Source: JBCCGI01 sp039029355
GTDB lineage: Bacteria > Planctomycetota > UBA1135 > GCA-002686595
Assembly (NCBI GenBank): GCA_039029355.1
Contig: JBCCGI010000040.1
Coordinates: forward strand, 1 to 64,000
Length of the DNA: 64,000 bases
Direction: 5' to 3'
Made by a program: the position numbers and the translations under genes. The notes under the pieces are model-generated. The model saw nothing but the letters and a program-made list of their open reading frames with translations, did no database searches and was not told the DNA's origin. Below are positions 10,576 through 18,163 of the stretch, in pieces (position 1 is the first letter of the stretch; each line of letters starts with the position of its first letter).

Positions 10576-11111
10576 CAGACCGGATCCCCGCCCGGCTCCA
10601 CGTCGGCATCGCAATCGCCACACCTGAGCGTCGCCGTCGCGCTACCGCTGCTCTCCTCCACCTGGATCTCGGCTTCGAGGAAGGTCTTCTTCTTGCATCC
10701 CGACGAGGAGCTGAAGCCCCACTTGAGGCCGAGCGACCCGGTCGCACTGCATTCCTGCTCCGTCCAGTCGTCGGCTCCCAGGCTTCCCTTGGCGACGGAG
10801 GGGCCGACCTCCGCCATGTTGATACAGAACGCCTGGGACACCGGGTTGCCCGTGGCGGAGTCGGTCGTCCGAATGCCGTACTTCACCTTGCACTTGCGGA
10901 GCTGCTGGCAGTCCTCGGGATCGACGCAGGTGCCGGAACGAACTTCCTCGATCAGGAACGAAATCTGGACCCCGCCTACGGTTGCGGGGTTCACGTCCTG
11001 AATCGACGCCAGACATCCGCCGCAGACGTCTTCCGAGTCGGCGACGGCGTGGGACACAAAGAGGGCGACAAGAACGAGGCACGCCGGAAGCGAGCGAACG
11101 TAGGCGAGCAT
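10575..11111 (-). CDS. Small secreted cysteine-rich protein
   Basis: 178 aa. ATG at 11111 has a GGAG 7 nt upstream and starts a signal peptide ending near AVADSEDV. The mature part holds about ten cysteines (CGGC, CVDPEDCQQLRKC, FCINM, QECSATG, GCKKK, RCGDCDAD), enough for several disulfides or a metal site. Family not recognised. The stop overlaps the start of a membrane-anchored protein gene by one base (TGATG), so the pair is a two-gene operon. A terminator-like hairpin from the next upstream gene (11288-11318) separates it from that unit. Confidence 0.68.
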   Translation of the reverse strand: MLAYVRSLPACLVLVALFVSHAVADSEDVCGGCLASIQDVNPATVGGVQISFLIEEVRSGTCVDPEDCQQLRKCKVKYGIRTTDSATGNPVSQAFCINMAEVGPSVAKGSLGADDWTEQECSATGSLGLKWGFSSSSGCKKKTFLEAEIQVEESSGSATATLRCGDCDADVEPGGDPV

Positions 11112-11287
11112 GGGTTTTCTCCGATCCAGCGCACGGCCAAATGTCGCCTGGGAACTGGCGCACAGCCGTACGGAAACTCCGTGAGGACATAGTCTCCGGT
11201 AGGGACCCACGAACCGTCCATGGGGCAACCTCCCAAGCGGACCTAGGTCTCTCCCCATCGCCCGCGCCGCTGCCTGCAAACGAAAGC

Positions 11288-11318
11288 GGGGCCGGGAGGC
11301 GTGCTGCCTCCCGGCCCC
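11288..11318 (-). terminator. Perfect 13-bp hairpin after the acidic secreted protein gene
   Basis: GGGGCCGGGAGGC (11288-11300), a 5-nt loop GTGCT, and the exact complement at 11306-11318, placed 30 bp past the minus-strand stop at 11348. Both stem arms and the following GTGAAG are identical to the hairpin at 7757-7791, so the two are copies of one element. Confidence 0.65.
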
Positions 11319-11347
11319 GTGAAGTCGTCGGGTCCGCGCGGGTCGTT

Positions 11348-12367
11348 CTACTCGGCCGTCTCGGCGCTCGCGGACTGCTCGATGCCGATCGACATCGAGG
11401 CGTTGTTCTCGAACTCCATGTCGAAGTCCGGGATGCTCATGACCATGTGCATGTCGATCGTGCCCTCGCCTTCGAGCACGAAGGAGTGGAAGTGGCCGGC
11501 GGACATGTTCCAGAGGAGCGTGCCCTCCATCGTCATGTCGACCTCGAGGTTGATCTCGGCCTCGCCGCCCATGTCGCCCATCTCCTCGCCCATGGCGGAG
11601 GGGTCGATGTCGAGCGCGCCGGAGATCTCGCCGTTGAAGGCGATCTCGCCGACCTCGGCGCCGTCTTCCTCGGACGTGCCCTTGTAGGTGCACGTGGCGG
11701 AGACGCCGCTCAGGAAGTCGTCGATCGCGTCGAGCAACTCCTGGGGGATCGACTCGCCGTCGATCTCCATGCCGGACTCGGCCGCGTTCTTCATGTCGAG
11801 GCCGGGGATGAGGATGTTGAACAGCTTGTCGCCGTCGACGTCCCACTCGTCGCCCTCGGAGACGTCACCGCGCGGCAGCAGCACGCGGAAGTCCATGTCG
11901 GGAGACATGGCGGCGAGGACCTCGTCGTCGCCCTCGCCCTCTTCGAAGGTGACCTCGTAGGCGCCCTCGTCCTCGTCCCAGGCAAACTTGATCGTGGAGC
12001 CTTCGATCTCATCGAGGGATCCCTCTTCGGAGAACTCGCCGTCGGAGCTCTCCATGGCGCCCGAGAACTCGACGAAGCTGCGCAGCAGCTCGGTCGGGCG
12101 GCCGCCGGACATCGACTTGAAGTGGTCGGTGACGACCACGGAGTAGGTCCCGGTGCCCGAGGGCTCCTCGTCCATCGGGATGTCCTGCTCCTCGCCGTTC
12201 ACCATCACGGAGATGTCGTCGAGGGCGAACTCGAGCGAGCCCTCGAAGGTCTTCGTGAGCTTCGTGCCCTCACCGGGGCCGAAGGACACCCCGTCCCGCG
12301 GGAGGAGGAAGGAGGCGAGGCCGAGGGTCATGAGGCCGCCGGCGGCGGCGACGGAGGTGCGCTTCAT
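11348..12367 (-). CDS. Secreted highly acidic protein of unknown function
   Basis: 339 aa. The N-terminus (MKRTSVAAAGGLMTLGLASFLLP) is a signal peptide. The mature protein is strongly acidic, with runs such as EEGEGDDEVLAAMSPDMDF and DGEFSEEGSLDEIEGSTIKF, and has alternating beta-type segments (YSVVVTDHFKSMSGGRP; ATCTYKGTSEEDGAEVGEIAF). No conserved catalytic motif recognised. The low pI and repeated Asp/Glu-Gly loops fit an extracellular protein in a saline habitat or one binding divalent cations; both are guesses. A terminator hairpin follows at 11288-11318. Confidence 0.7.
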   Translation of the reverse strand: MKRTSVAAAGGLMTLGLASFLLPRDGVSFGPGEGTKLTKTFEGSLEFALDDISVMVNGEEQDIPMDEEPSGTGTYSVVVTDHFKSMSGGRPTELLRSFVEFSGAMESSDGEFSEEGSLDEIEGSTIKFAWDEDEGAYEVTFEEGEGDDEVLAAMSPDMDFRVLLPRGDVSEGDEWDVDGDKLFNILIPGLDMKNAAESGMEIDGESIPQELLDAIDDFLSGVSATCTYKGTSEEDGAEVGEIAFNGEISGALDIDPSAMGEEMGDMGGEAEINLEVDMTMEGTLLWNMSAGHFHSFVLEGEGTIDMHMVMSIPDFDMEFENNASMSIGIEQSASAETAE

Positions 12368-12605
12368 CGCGTGACTCTTGCTTTGGATTTCGGGTCGGGT
12401 TCGGAGGGAAGCGGCATGCTAGCGCCGCCTGCCGGAGGCGTCGATCCTGGGGCCTGAGAACGCGGTAGCCCCGAAGGGAGGCGGTCCCAAGGGATGCGGC
12501 CCCGGTGGGAGGCGACATCGGGGGATGCGAAATCGGGTGAGCGGCATTTCCGCCCCCCAGGGGCTCCTATCGCTCCCGACAGCCCGCAACTTGAGCGGAC
12601 AGGCC

Positions 12606-13529
12606 CTAGAAGGCGTCCGCGTCGCGGTAGGCCGCGATCACGGCGCGCTCGCCCTCGGCCCCGGATTGGGAGTTCCCGTGCTCCATCCCGAGCACCCCCG
12701 TGAACCCCTTCTCATGGATGTGGCCGAAGACGTTGCGGTAGTGGATCTCGCCCGTGCCGGGCTCCTTGCGGCCGGGGTTGTCGCCGACCTGGAAGTAGGC
12801 GATCTCGTCCCACGCGCGGTCGATGTTCGGGATCAGGTTGCCCTCGGTGATCTGCTGGTGGTAGAGGTCGTTGAGGATCTTCACCGCCGGGCTCCCGACC
12901 GCTTTGCAGAGCGCATACGCCTGCGGGATCTTGGTCAGGAACATGCCCGGGTGGTTGGCCCAGGGGTTGAGCGGCTCCATCACCATCACCAGTCCGTGGG
13001 GCTCGAACACCTCCGCGCCGCGCTTCAGCATCTCGATCGCGTTGGCGGTCTGGTAGTCGGGCTCCAAGTCCTTCTGGTAGTCGCCGAGCACCACCGTGGC
13101 CCACTTCGCGTTGCAGCGCTTGGCCACGTCGACCGCGTTCTTCAGGTCGGCCAGGAAGCTCTCCAGGTACTCGGGCTTGCCGCTGGTGAAGCTGGGCTTG
13201 CCGAAGGCCGTGCCGAAGTTGCACACGAACACGCCCATCGTCATCCCGAGCTCGTCGAGCAGCTTGCCGAAGCGCTCCTGCTTCTCCTTCGGGAAGCGCG
13301 TCATCTCGTTGCACTCGAAGGCCTCGAAGCCCTGGTCGGCCATGAAGCGCACCTGGTCGAACGGGTCGTCGCCTGCGAGGTGCTTGAACATGCCGAGGTG
13401 CGGGGCGTACTTCAGCCGGAACGGCTCGCGCCCGGGCCTCGGCGCGCGCGGCTCGGCGGCGACGCGCAGCGGAACGGAGAGGGAGGCGGCGGCGGCCGCG
13501 CCGGTGGTCAGGAACTGCCTTCTCTGCAT
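12606..13529 (-). CDS. Tat-exported sugar phosphate isomerase/epimerase-like TIM-barrel protein
   Basis: 307 aa from ATG at 13529. MQRRQFLTTGAAAAASLSVPL is a twin-arginine signal (RRQFL). The rest matches the xylose isomerase-like/hydroxypyruvate isomerase-like TIM barrel: MADQGFEAFECNEMTRFP, the strand ending in LVMVMEPLNPWANHPGMF, VKILNDLYHQQITEGNL, FQVGDNPGRKEPGTGEI and GVLGMEHGNS, which supply the metal-binding Glu/Asp/His/Glu set. Planctomycetes export many such proteins; the substrate is likely a sugar or keto-sugar but cannot be assigned. Not in an obvious operon. Confidence 0.87.
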   Translation of the reverse strand: MQRRQFLTTGAAAAASLSVPLRVAAEPRAPRPGREPFRLKYAPHLGMFKHLAGDDPFDQVRFMADQGFEAFECNEMTRFPKEKQERFGKLLDELGMTMGVFVCNFGTAFGKPSFTSGKPEYLESFLADLKNAVDVAKRCNAKWATVVLGDYQKDLEPDYQTANAIEMLKRGAEVFEPHGLVMVMEPLNPWANHPGMFLTKIPQAYALCKAVGSPAVKILNDLYHQQITEGNLIPNIDRAWDEIAYFQVGDNPGRKEPGTGEIHYRNVFGHIHEKGFTGVLGMEHGNSQSGAEGERAVIAAYRDADAF

Positions 13530-13608
13530 GGGCTCTTCGTGTGCGGGGTGGCGGGGAGCGAGGGACGAGCCTACGGACGGCCGCGCGCGCCCGCCACTTC
13601 CGGCGCGG

Positions 13609-14892
13609 CTACGGGATGCGGAGCGGCGCGTGCGGGGCGACCTCGCCGATCTCGCCCTCGCTGTCGAGGAGGGCATAGGAGGCCTGCACCGTGCGCCCCG
13701 AGAGCGCCGCGAGGGCGCGCTCGCCGGCGTCCGCGAAGACCGTCACGCGCGCGCTGCCCTCGTCGTCGAAGCGGGCGCGGGGGCCGCTCTCCACCATGCG
13801 CGCGAGGAGCGGATCGCGCTTGAGCAGCTCGGCGAGCGGGGCCGGCGAGTACGTCTCGCCCGCGTCGCGCAGCGACCAGAAGAGCAGCAGGAACGCGCGC
13901 CCGGGCGGGCCGCCCGACAGCGCGACGCGCAGGCCGCCGTCGGGGCTCGGCTCGACGTCGATCTGCGCGCGTCCCGGCCCGCCGACCGCGACCGCGGACG
14001 CGGGCTCGTGCAGGCGCTCCACGTCGAGCAGCCCGCCGTCCGCGAGGCCGTTCAGCACGCAGCGCGCGACCACCTCGTGCGCCGGTGCGCGCGGGGACGA
14101 GCGGTCGTAGAAGAGCGGCTCGCGCCCGATGCGCGCCTGCAGCTCGGCCACCGCCGGCCGCGGGTCCACGAAGGGCAACTCCAGCTCGTCCGCGAGGCGC
14201 GCGAGCGCGTCGGAGGCGGCGCGCTCGGCGGGCCCGTCGGCCGCGTAGCCGACCAGCACAAGGCGCGCGCCGGCCCGCTCGCAGCTGGCGCGGACCTCGA
14301 CCAGGTCGGCCCTGAGGTCGCCCTCCGCCGCCGCGCCCTCCCCCGCCGGCGAGCGCGCGACCCGCTCGCCTTCGCGGGTCGGAAAGCCCGCGGCGGAGGC
14401 CTGCTCGGGGCCGAAGTGCCGCAGCACGCCGCGCGCGGCGTGCACGAGGCGGAGCCCGTCGAGCGGCGCCCCGCGCCCGGCGGCCCGCGCACCGTCGCCG
14501 CCCTCCGCCCCGGCGGTCCAGAGCACGAGCTCCGGGCGCCAGCGCTCCAGCTGCGCGGGCAGCTCGCGCGCCGCCTGGCGCGAGGACAGCCGCGGCGCGC
14601 CCAGGTTCGCCACACGAACGCCGGTGGCGGCGCGCTCGTCGAGCAGGCGCTGGAGGTAGCCGGGGTAGGCGCTCGCCGGCGTCTGGTGCAGCCCGAAGAC
14701 CGCGCCATCGCCGCAGCACAGGACGACCAGCTCGGCCCCGTCGAGCTCGGGCGGCTGCGGCTCGCCCGCGCCGGAGTCCCCGAGCCGGCTGGCGGCCTGG
14801 AGCACCAGCTCCGCCGCCACGAGCAGCACGGCCGCGGCGAGCGCGAGCCGCGCCCAGCGACCGCGGCCGCGCGCGGACGTGTCCGGGCTCAC
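13609..14892 (-). CDS. Membrane-anchored SGNH/GDSL-like protein with altered nucleophile motif
   Basis: 427 aa. One N-terminal membrane helix (about 14-34) precedes an SGNH-type core: LVVLCCGDGAVFGLHQTP at 57-74 where GDSxTxG is expected; VANLGAPRLSSRQAARELP (block II-like); LVLWTAGAEG where a GxND block is expected; and DRSSPRAPAHEVVARCVLNG near residue 285, resembling the Asp/His block. The usual nucleophile Ser is Gly at position 63, so hydrolase activity is doubtful. A ~130-residue beta-rich C-terminal domain follows. Possibly a non-catalytic glycan- or acyl-binding relative of SGNH hydrolases. Confidence 0.6.
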   Translation of the reverse strand: MSPDTSARGRGRWARLALAAAVLLVAAELVLQAASRLGDSGAGEPQPPELDGAELVVLCCGDGAVFGLHQTPASAYPGYLQRLLDERAATGVRVANLGAPRLSSRQAARELPAQLERWRPELVLWTAGAEGGDGARAAGRGAPLDGLRLVHAARGVLRHFGPEQASAAGFPTREGERVARSPAGEGAAAEGDLRADLVEVRASCERAGARLVLVGYAADGPAERAASDALARLADELELPFVDPRPAVAELQARIGREPLFYDRSSPRAPAHEVVARCVLNGLADGGLLDVERLHEPASAVAVGGPGRAQIDVEPSPDGGLRVALSGGPPGRAFLLLFWSLRDAGETYSPAPLAELLKRDPLLARMVESGPRARFDDEGSARVTVFADAGERALAALSGRTVQASYALLDSEGEIGEVAPHAPLRIP

Positions 14893-15004
14893 GGTTCCCT
14901 CCGCCCTGGAGGGCCTGGGGAACCGGTACGCGCGATGGCGGAAGCGAGCGGCATGGGCCTCATCCTAGCGCGACGCGCGGAGAGGCCCTGCCGCTTCCCG
15001 CTCG

Positions 15005-16012
15005 TCAGAGCTGGATCGTGACCTTGAGCGCGTCCCCCACCGAGACCTCGGCCGGCGGGTTCTCGGTGCCCACCGCCGCGAAGTGGTACGTCACGCCGAC
15101 GAGCAGCGGGTCGTTCGGGATGGGGTAGCTCAGCGACATCGTCGCGTCGGCCGGCATGCTGTTCGTCGTCATCAGGCCGATCACGTTCCCGCCAAGCGGG
15201 ACCGAGACGTCGCTGACGATCGTCGGGCCCGGGTCGAGCGAGTAGAAGAGCCCGCCCTGGCACCCCGGCGCTCCGCCGAGGTGGAAGGCGACCGAGCCCC
15301 CCACGGCCGGCGCACCGACCATCCAGGCCACGGCCTCGCAGCGCGGGCCGTTGGCCAGCGAGCCGGTCGCGCCGGCGACGCCGCCGGCCGCAAAGCGCGC
15401 CGACGTGTTGACCGGGAACCCGCCGGGGTCGTCCGAGAACGTCCGCGAGAAGTCGTCGGCGGACAGGAAGGGCGCGCTCGGCCCGACGATGTTGAAGAGG
15501 AACGTCGCGGTCCCGGTCGTGTACGTCCCGGGCGCGACCGAGACCGTGTCGGCCAGCGGGTTGGCGAGCATCCAACCGTCGAGACTCACACCGAACGAGC
15601 CAAAGCAGCCGCCGGTGATCGTGGCGACGCCGTCGCCCTTGTCGAGGTCGATCATCTCGAAGAAGGCCGGCTGCGGATCGCTCGTGCTCGTCTGCGAGGC
15701 GAGGAGCATGAAGAGGATCGCGTCGTCGGGCAGGTTGAAGTACACGCCGGTGAGCATCGGGTTGGGCACGCCGGGCTGCACCGGTGAGGTGTTCAGCACC
15801 TGCAGCGTCAGCTGTCCGTTGCTGTCGTCATAGGTGAAGACGAGCGTCGCCGAGGCGAGCGTGACACCGTCGTCCAGCGTGGGTGGATCGGTCGGGCCGG
15901 AGCAGCCGCTCGTACCGGGGCCGCCGACGTGGACCGTGTGGGAGGTGACGTCCGCCCCTGCGAGTGGGGCGAGAGAAACGAGGGTTGCAAGGAGGCCGTT
16001 GACAAACTTCAT
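15005..16012 (-). CDS. Secreted protein of unknown function, beta-rich
   Basis: 335 aa with a signal peptide (MKFVNGLLATLVSLAPLAGA). The mature part is beta-rich and Gly/Pro/Thr-rich (ATLVFTYDDSNGQLTLQVLN; DLDKGDGVATITGGCFGSFG; FYSLDPGPTIVSDVSVPLGGN; VGVTYHFAAVGTEN), with few cysteines. The layout resembles surface proteins of unknown function that are abundant in this kind of genome; no domain is assignable by eye. It stands between the SGNH-like and PhyH genes with ~110-190 bp gaps on each side, so it is probably transcribed alone. Confidence 0.68.
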   Translation of the reverse strand: MKFVNGLLATLVSLAPLAGADVTSHTVHVGGPGTSGCSGPTDPPTLDDGVTLASATLVFTYDDSNGQLTLQVLNTSPVQPGVPNPMLTGVYFNLPDDAILFMLLASQTSTSDPQPAFFEMIDLDKGDGVATITGGCFGSFGVSLDGWMLANPLADTVSVAPGTYTTGTATFLFNIVGPSAPFLSADDFSRTFSDDPGGFPVNTSARFAAGGVAGATGSLANGPRCEAVAWMVGAPAVGGSVAFHLGGAPGCQGGLFYSLDPGPTIVSDVSVPLGGNVIGLMTTNSMPADATMSLSYPIPNDPLLVGVTYHFAAVGTENPPAEVSVGDALKVTIQL

Positions 16013-16182
16013 GGATGCGATTCCGGGGTGGTAGGTACGTTTCTCGATTGCGGAATCGTAAACGATCCTGTGGAGGCCGGGCCAGGGGAAGGCGGCGACG
16101 AATCCACGCCCCCGGTCATCCTTTCCGCATCGCCCGGAAAGCGCGCTCCAGGCGGCTAGTTGACGGGCTCCTTACCGGGGAC

Positions 16183-16203
16183 GGGCGCCGCCTGGAGGCG
16201 CCC
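16183..16203 (-). terminator. Short hairpin abutting the PhyH gene stop
   Basis: GGGCGCC / GGCGCCC (16183-16189 and 16197-16203) with a 7-nt loop, directly after the minus-strand stop at 16204. No T-tract. Confidence 0.45.
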
Positions 16204-16932
16204 TCAGGCCCCCAGCATCCGCCGCGCGCCCTCGTCGAGCCGCCCCGGGATCCCCGGCCGGTCGCGGCCCGGCGGGACCAGCACCCGCACCGCGAACTGC
16301 ACCTGAATCACCCGCCGCGACCCCGCCCCGCGGTTGCGGGTGCCCGCGTGCCAGAGGTGACCGTTGAACAGCAGAACCGACCCGGCCGGGGCGAGGACGA
16401 GCTCCTCATCCGGATGGCGCGCGTCGGGGGCGCCGAGCGAGCGCGGCGGCGGCGCCGGCGAACGGTGCGAGCCGGGCACCACCCGCGTGGCCCCGTTCTC
16501 GGGTCGGAAGTCGTCCAAGAGGAAGAGCGCGGTCGCGACCGCGTAGGGCTCCCCCGCCACGCGCGGCGGCCAGTCGGCGTGCAGCCCCTGCAGGCCGTAG
16601 CCCGGCAGCGGGTCGCGCGCGCCCAGCTGGAACACCTGGAAGGGGCGCTCCAGCACGTGGTACACGCCGGCGAGCACGCGCCGGTGCGTGAACGCCACGT
16701 CGAGCGAGGAGTGCTCCAGCAGCTCGGCTCCCGCGTGCCGCGTTCCGCTCGGCTCGTCGCCGGTCCGGGCCGCGGGCCCGACCGCGCGCTCGAAGGCCTC
16801 GCGCATGCGGTCGAGCTTCAGCGCGTCGAGCAGGCCGTGCAGCACGACGTAGCCGTCGTCGTCGAGGCGCCTGCGTTCGTCGTCCGCGAAGAGCGCCTCG
16901 GAGACGCCCAGCATCTCCAGGGTCTCGTCCAT
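16204..16932 (-). CDS. Phytanoyl-CoA dioxygenase (PhyH) family Fe(II)/2-oxoglutarate oxygenase
   Basis: 242 aa from ATG at 16932, chosen because AGGTG lies 5 nt upstream; GTG at 16938 is the alternative. The double-stranded beta-helix shows the metal triad: H and D in GLQGLHADWPPR and the distal H in LLFNGHLWHAGTRN. A 2OG-binding Arg is probable in GSRRVIQVQF, and the family loop FLLDDFRPENGATRVVPGSH is present. PhyH proteins hydroxylate small molecules or acyl-CoAs, using 2OG and O2. The substrate is unknown and no pathway genes are adjacent. Confidence 0.85.
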   Translation of the reverse strand: MDETLEMLGVSEALFADDERRRLDDDGYVVLHGLLDALKLDRMREAFERAVGPAARTGDEPSGTRHAGAELLEHSSLDVAFTHRRVLAGVYHVLERPFQVFQLGARDPLPGYGLQGLHADWPPRVAGEPYAVATALFLLDDFRPENGATRVVPGSHRSPAPPPRSLGAPDARHPDEELVLAPAGSVLLFNGHLWHAGTRNRGAGSRRVIQVQFAVRVLVPPGRDRPGIPGRLDEGARRMLGA

Positions 16933-17101
16933 GGGCACCTAGCCAGGCTAGCGGCGTGGCGAGGCGCAGGCCCCGTGGAAAACCCAACGTTCGCGTTAGC
17001 CCCCTGGGGCCTGCCGGCGAAAGGCCGTGGACTCGTGCGGGCCCCGCCGCCCGTGTGGCCTAAGATGACCGCCTCCGCCGAACCCCGCGAGAAGCTCCCC
17101 C

Positions 17102-18163
17102 GTGTCGACCATCGTCATCGTCGCGTCCCTGACGCTCCTGGCCTCGTTCCTCTGCAGCCTCTTCGAAGCCGCGCTCTACGCGATCACGCCGGCCAAGGTC
17201 GCGCTCCTCGAGCGGAGCGGCGGCGCCGGCGCCAAGCGGCTGGCGCGCATGCGCTCCGACATCGAGGAGCCGATCGCTGCGATCCTCACCGTCAACACGA
17301 TCGCGCACACCCTCGGCGCCGCGTGGTGCGGCGCCATGGTCGGCGAGAAGTTCGGCAGCGGCGCGGTCAGCGTCTTCGCGGCGATCTTCACCGTGCTGGT
17401 GCTGACCGTCACCGAGATCGTGCCGAAGAGCCTCGGCGTCCGATACGCCGACCGGCTCGGCGCGCTGATCGCCTGGCCGCTGCAGGTGATGATCTGGAGC
17501 GTCTGGCCGATCGTCTGGACCGCCAAGCGTGCGATGGGCCTGTTGACCGGCGGCGACGAGAAGAGCGGGCCGTCCGAGGACGAGGTGATGGTCACCGCAC
17601 GCCTCGCCGCCGAGCACGGCTCGGTGCGCGCCGAGGAGCACCGCTGGATCCGCAACGCGCTGCGGCTCGACCAGGTCACCGCGGGTCAGGTCCGCACGCC
17701 GCGCCCCGTGGTCGACGTGCGCGACGTGGACACGCCGCTCGCCGAGCTGCGCGATGAGCTCGACGGCTGGGTGCACAGCCGCGTCCCGGTGGCCGAGGAC
17801 GGCCAGAGCGACCACATCCTGGGCCTGATCTACCGCCGCGAGATCTGCGACGAGCTGCTGCGCGATCCCGACACCAAGCTGCGGCTGCGCGACCTGATGA
17901 AGCCGATCCGCTTTGTGCCCGAGTCGATGCCGGCCCACGCGCTGCTCGAGCTCTTCGTCGAGGAGCGCTCGCACCTGGTCGCCGTGACCGACGAGTACGG
18001 CGGCTTCGAGGGCGTCGTCACCCTCGAGGATGTCTTCGAGGCCATCCTCGGCCACGAGATCGTCGACGAGCACGACCAGGTCGCGGACATGCAGAGCTAC
18101 GCACGCGCCAAGGCCGGGCTGCTCGGCGCGCCCGATCGCCCGTCCAAGACGGACGACCGCTAG
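17102..18163 (+). CDS. CNNM-type transmembrane protein with CBS pair (DUF21-CBS)
   Basis: 353 aa from GTG at 17102. Residues ~1-145 form a CNNM/DUF21 membrane domain (STIVIVASLTLLASFLCSLFEAALYA; ILTVNTIAHTLGAAWCGAMVG; FTVLVLTVTEIVPKSLG). Then come two CBS motifs (VRTPRPVVDVRDVDTPLAELR; MKPIRFVPESMPAHALLELF, ending in TDEYGGFEGVVTLEDVFEAI, the classic CBS end). It stops soon after, without the CorC/HlyC C-terminal domain of longer relatives. CNNM proteins are linked to Mg2+/divalent-cation efflux; regulation by nucleotide binding to CBS is typical. Its TAG stop shares CTAG with the stop of the convergent gene. Confidence 0.88.
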   Translation: MSTIVIVASLTLLASFLCSLFEAALYAITPAKVALLERSGGAGAKRLARMRSDIEEPIAAILTVNTIAHTLGAAWCGAMVGEKFGSGAVSVFAAIFTVLVLTVTEIVPKSLGVRYADRLGALIAWPLQVMIWSVWPIVWTAKRAMGLLTGGDEKSGPSEDEVMVTARLAAEHGSVRAEEHRWIRNALRLDQVTAGQVRTPRPVVDVRDVDTPLAELRDELDGWVHSRVPVAEDGQSDHILGLIYRREICDELLRDPDTKLRLRDLMKPIRFVPESMPAHALLELFVEERSHLVAVTDEYGGFEGVVTLEDVFEAILGHEIVDEHDQVADMQSYARAKAGLLGAPDRPSKTDDR

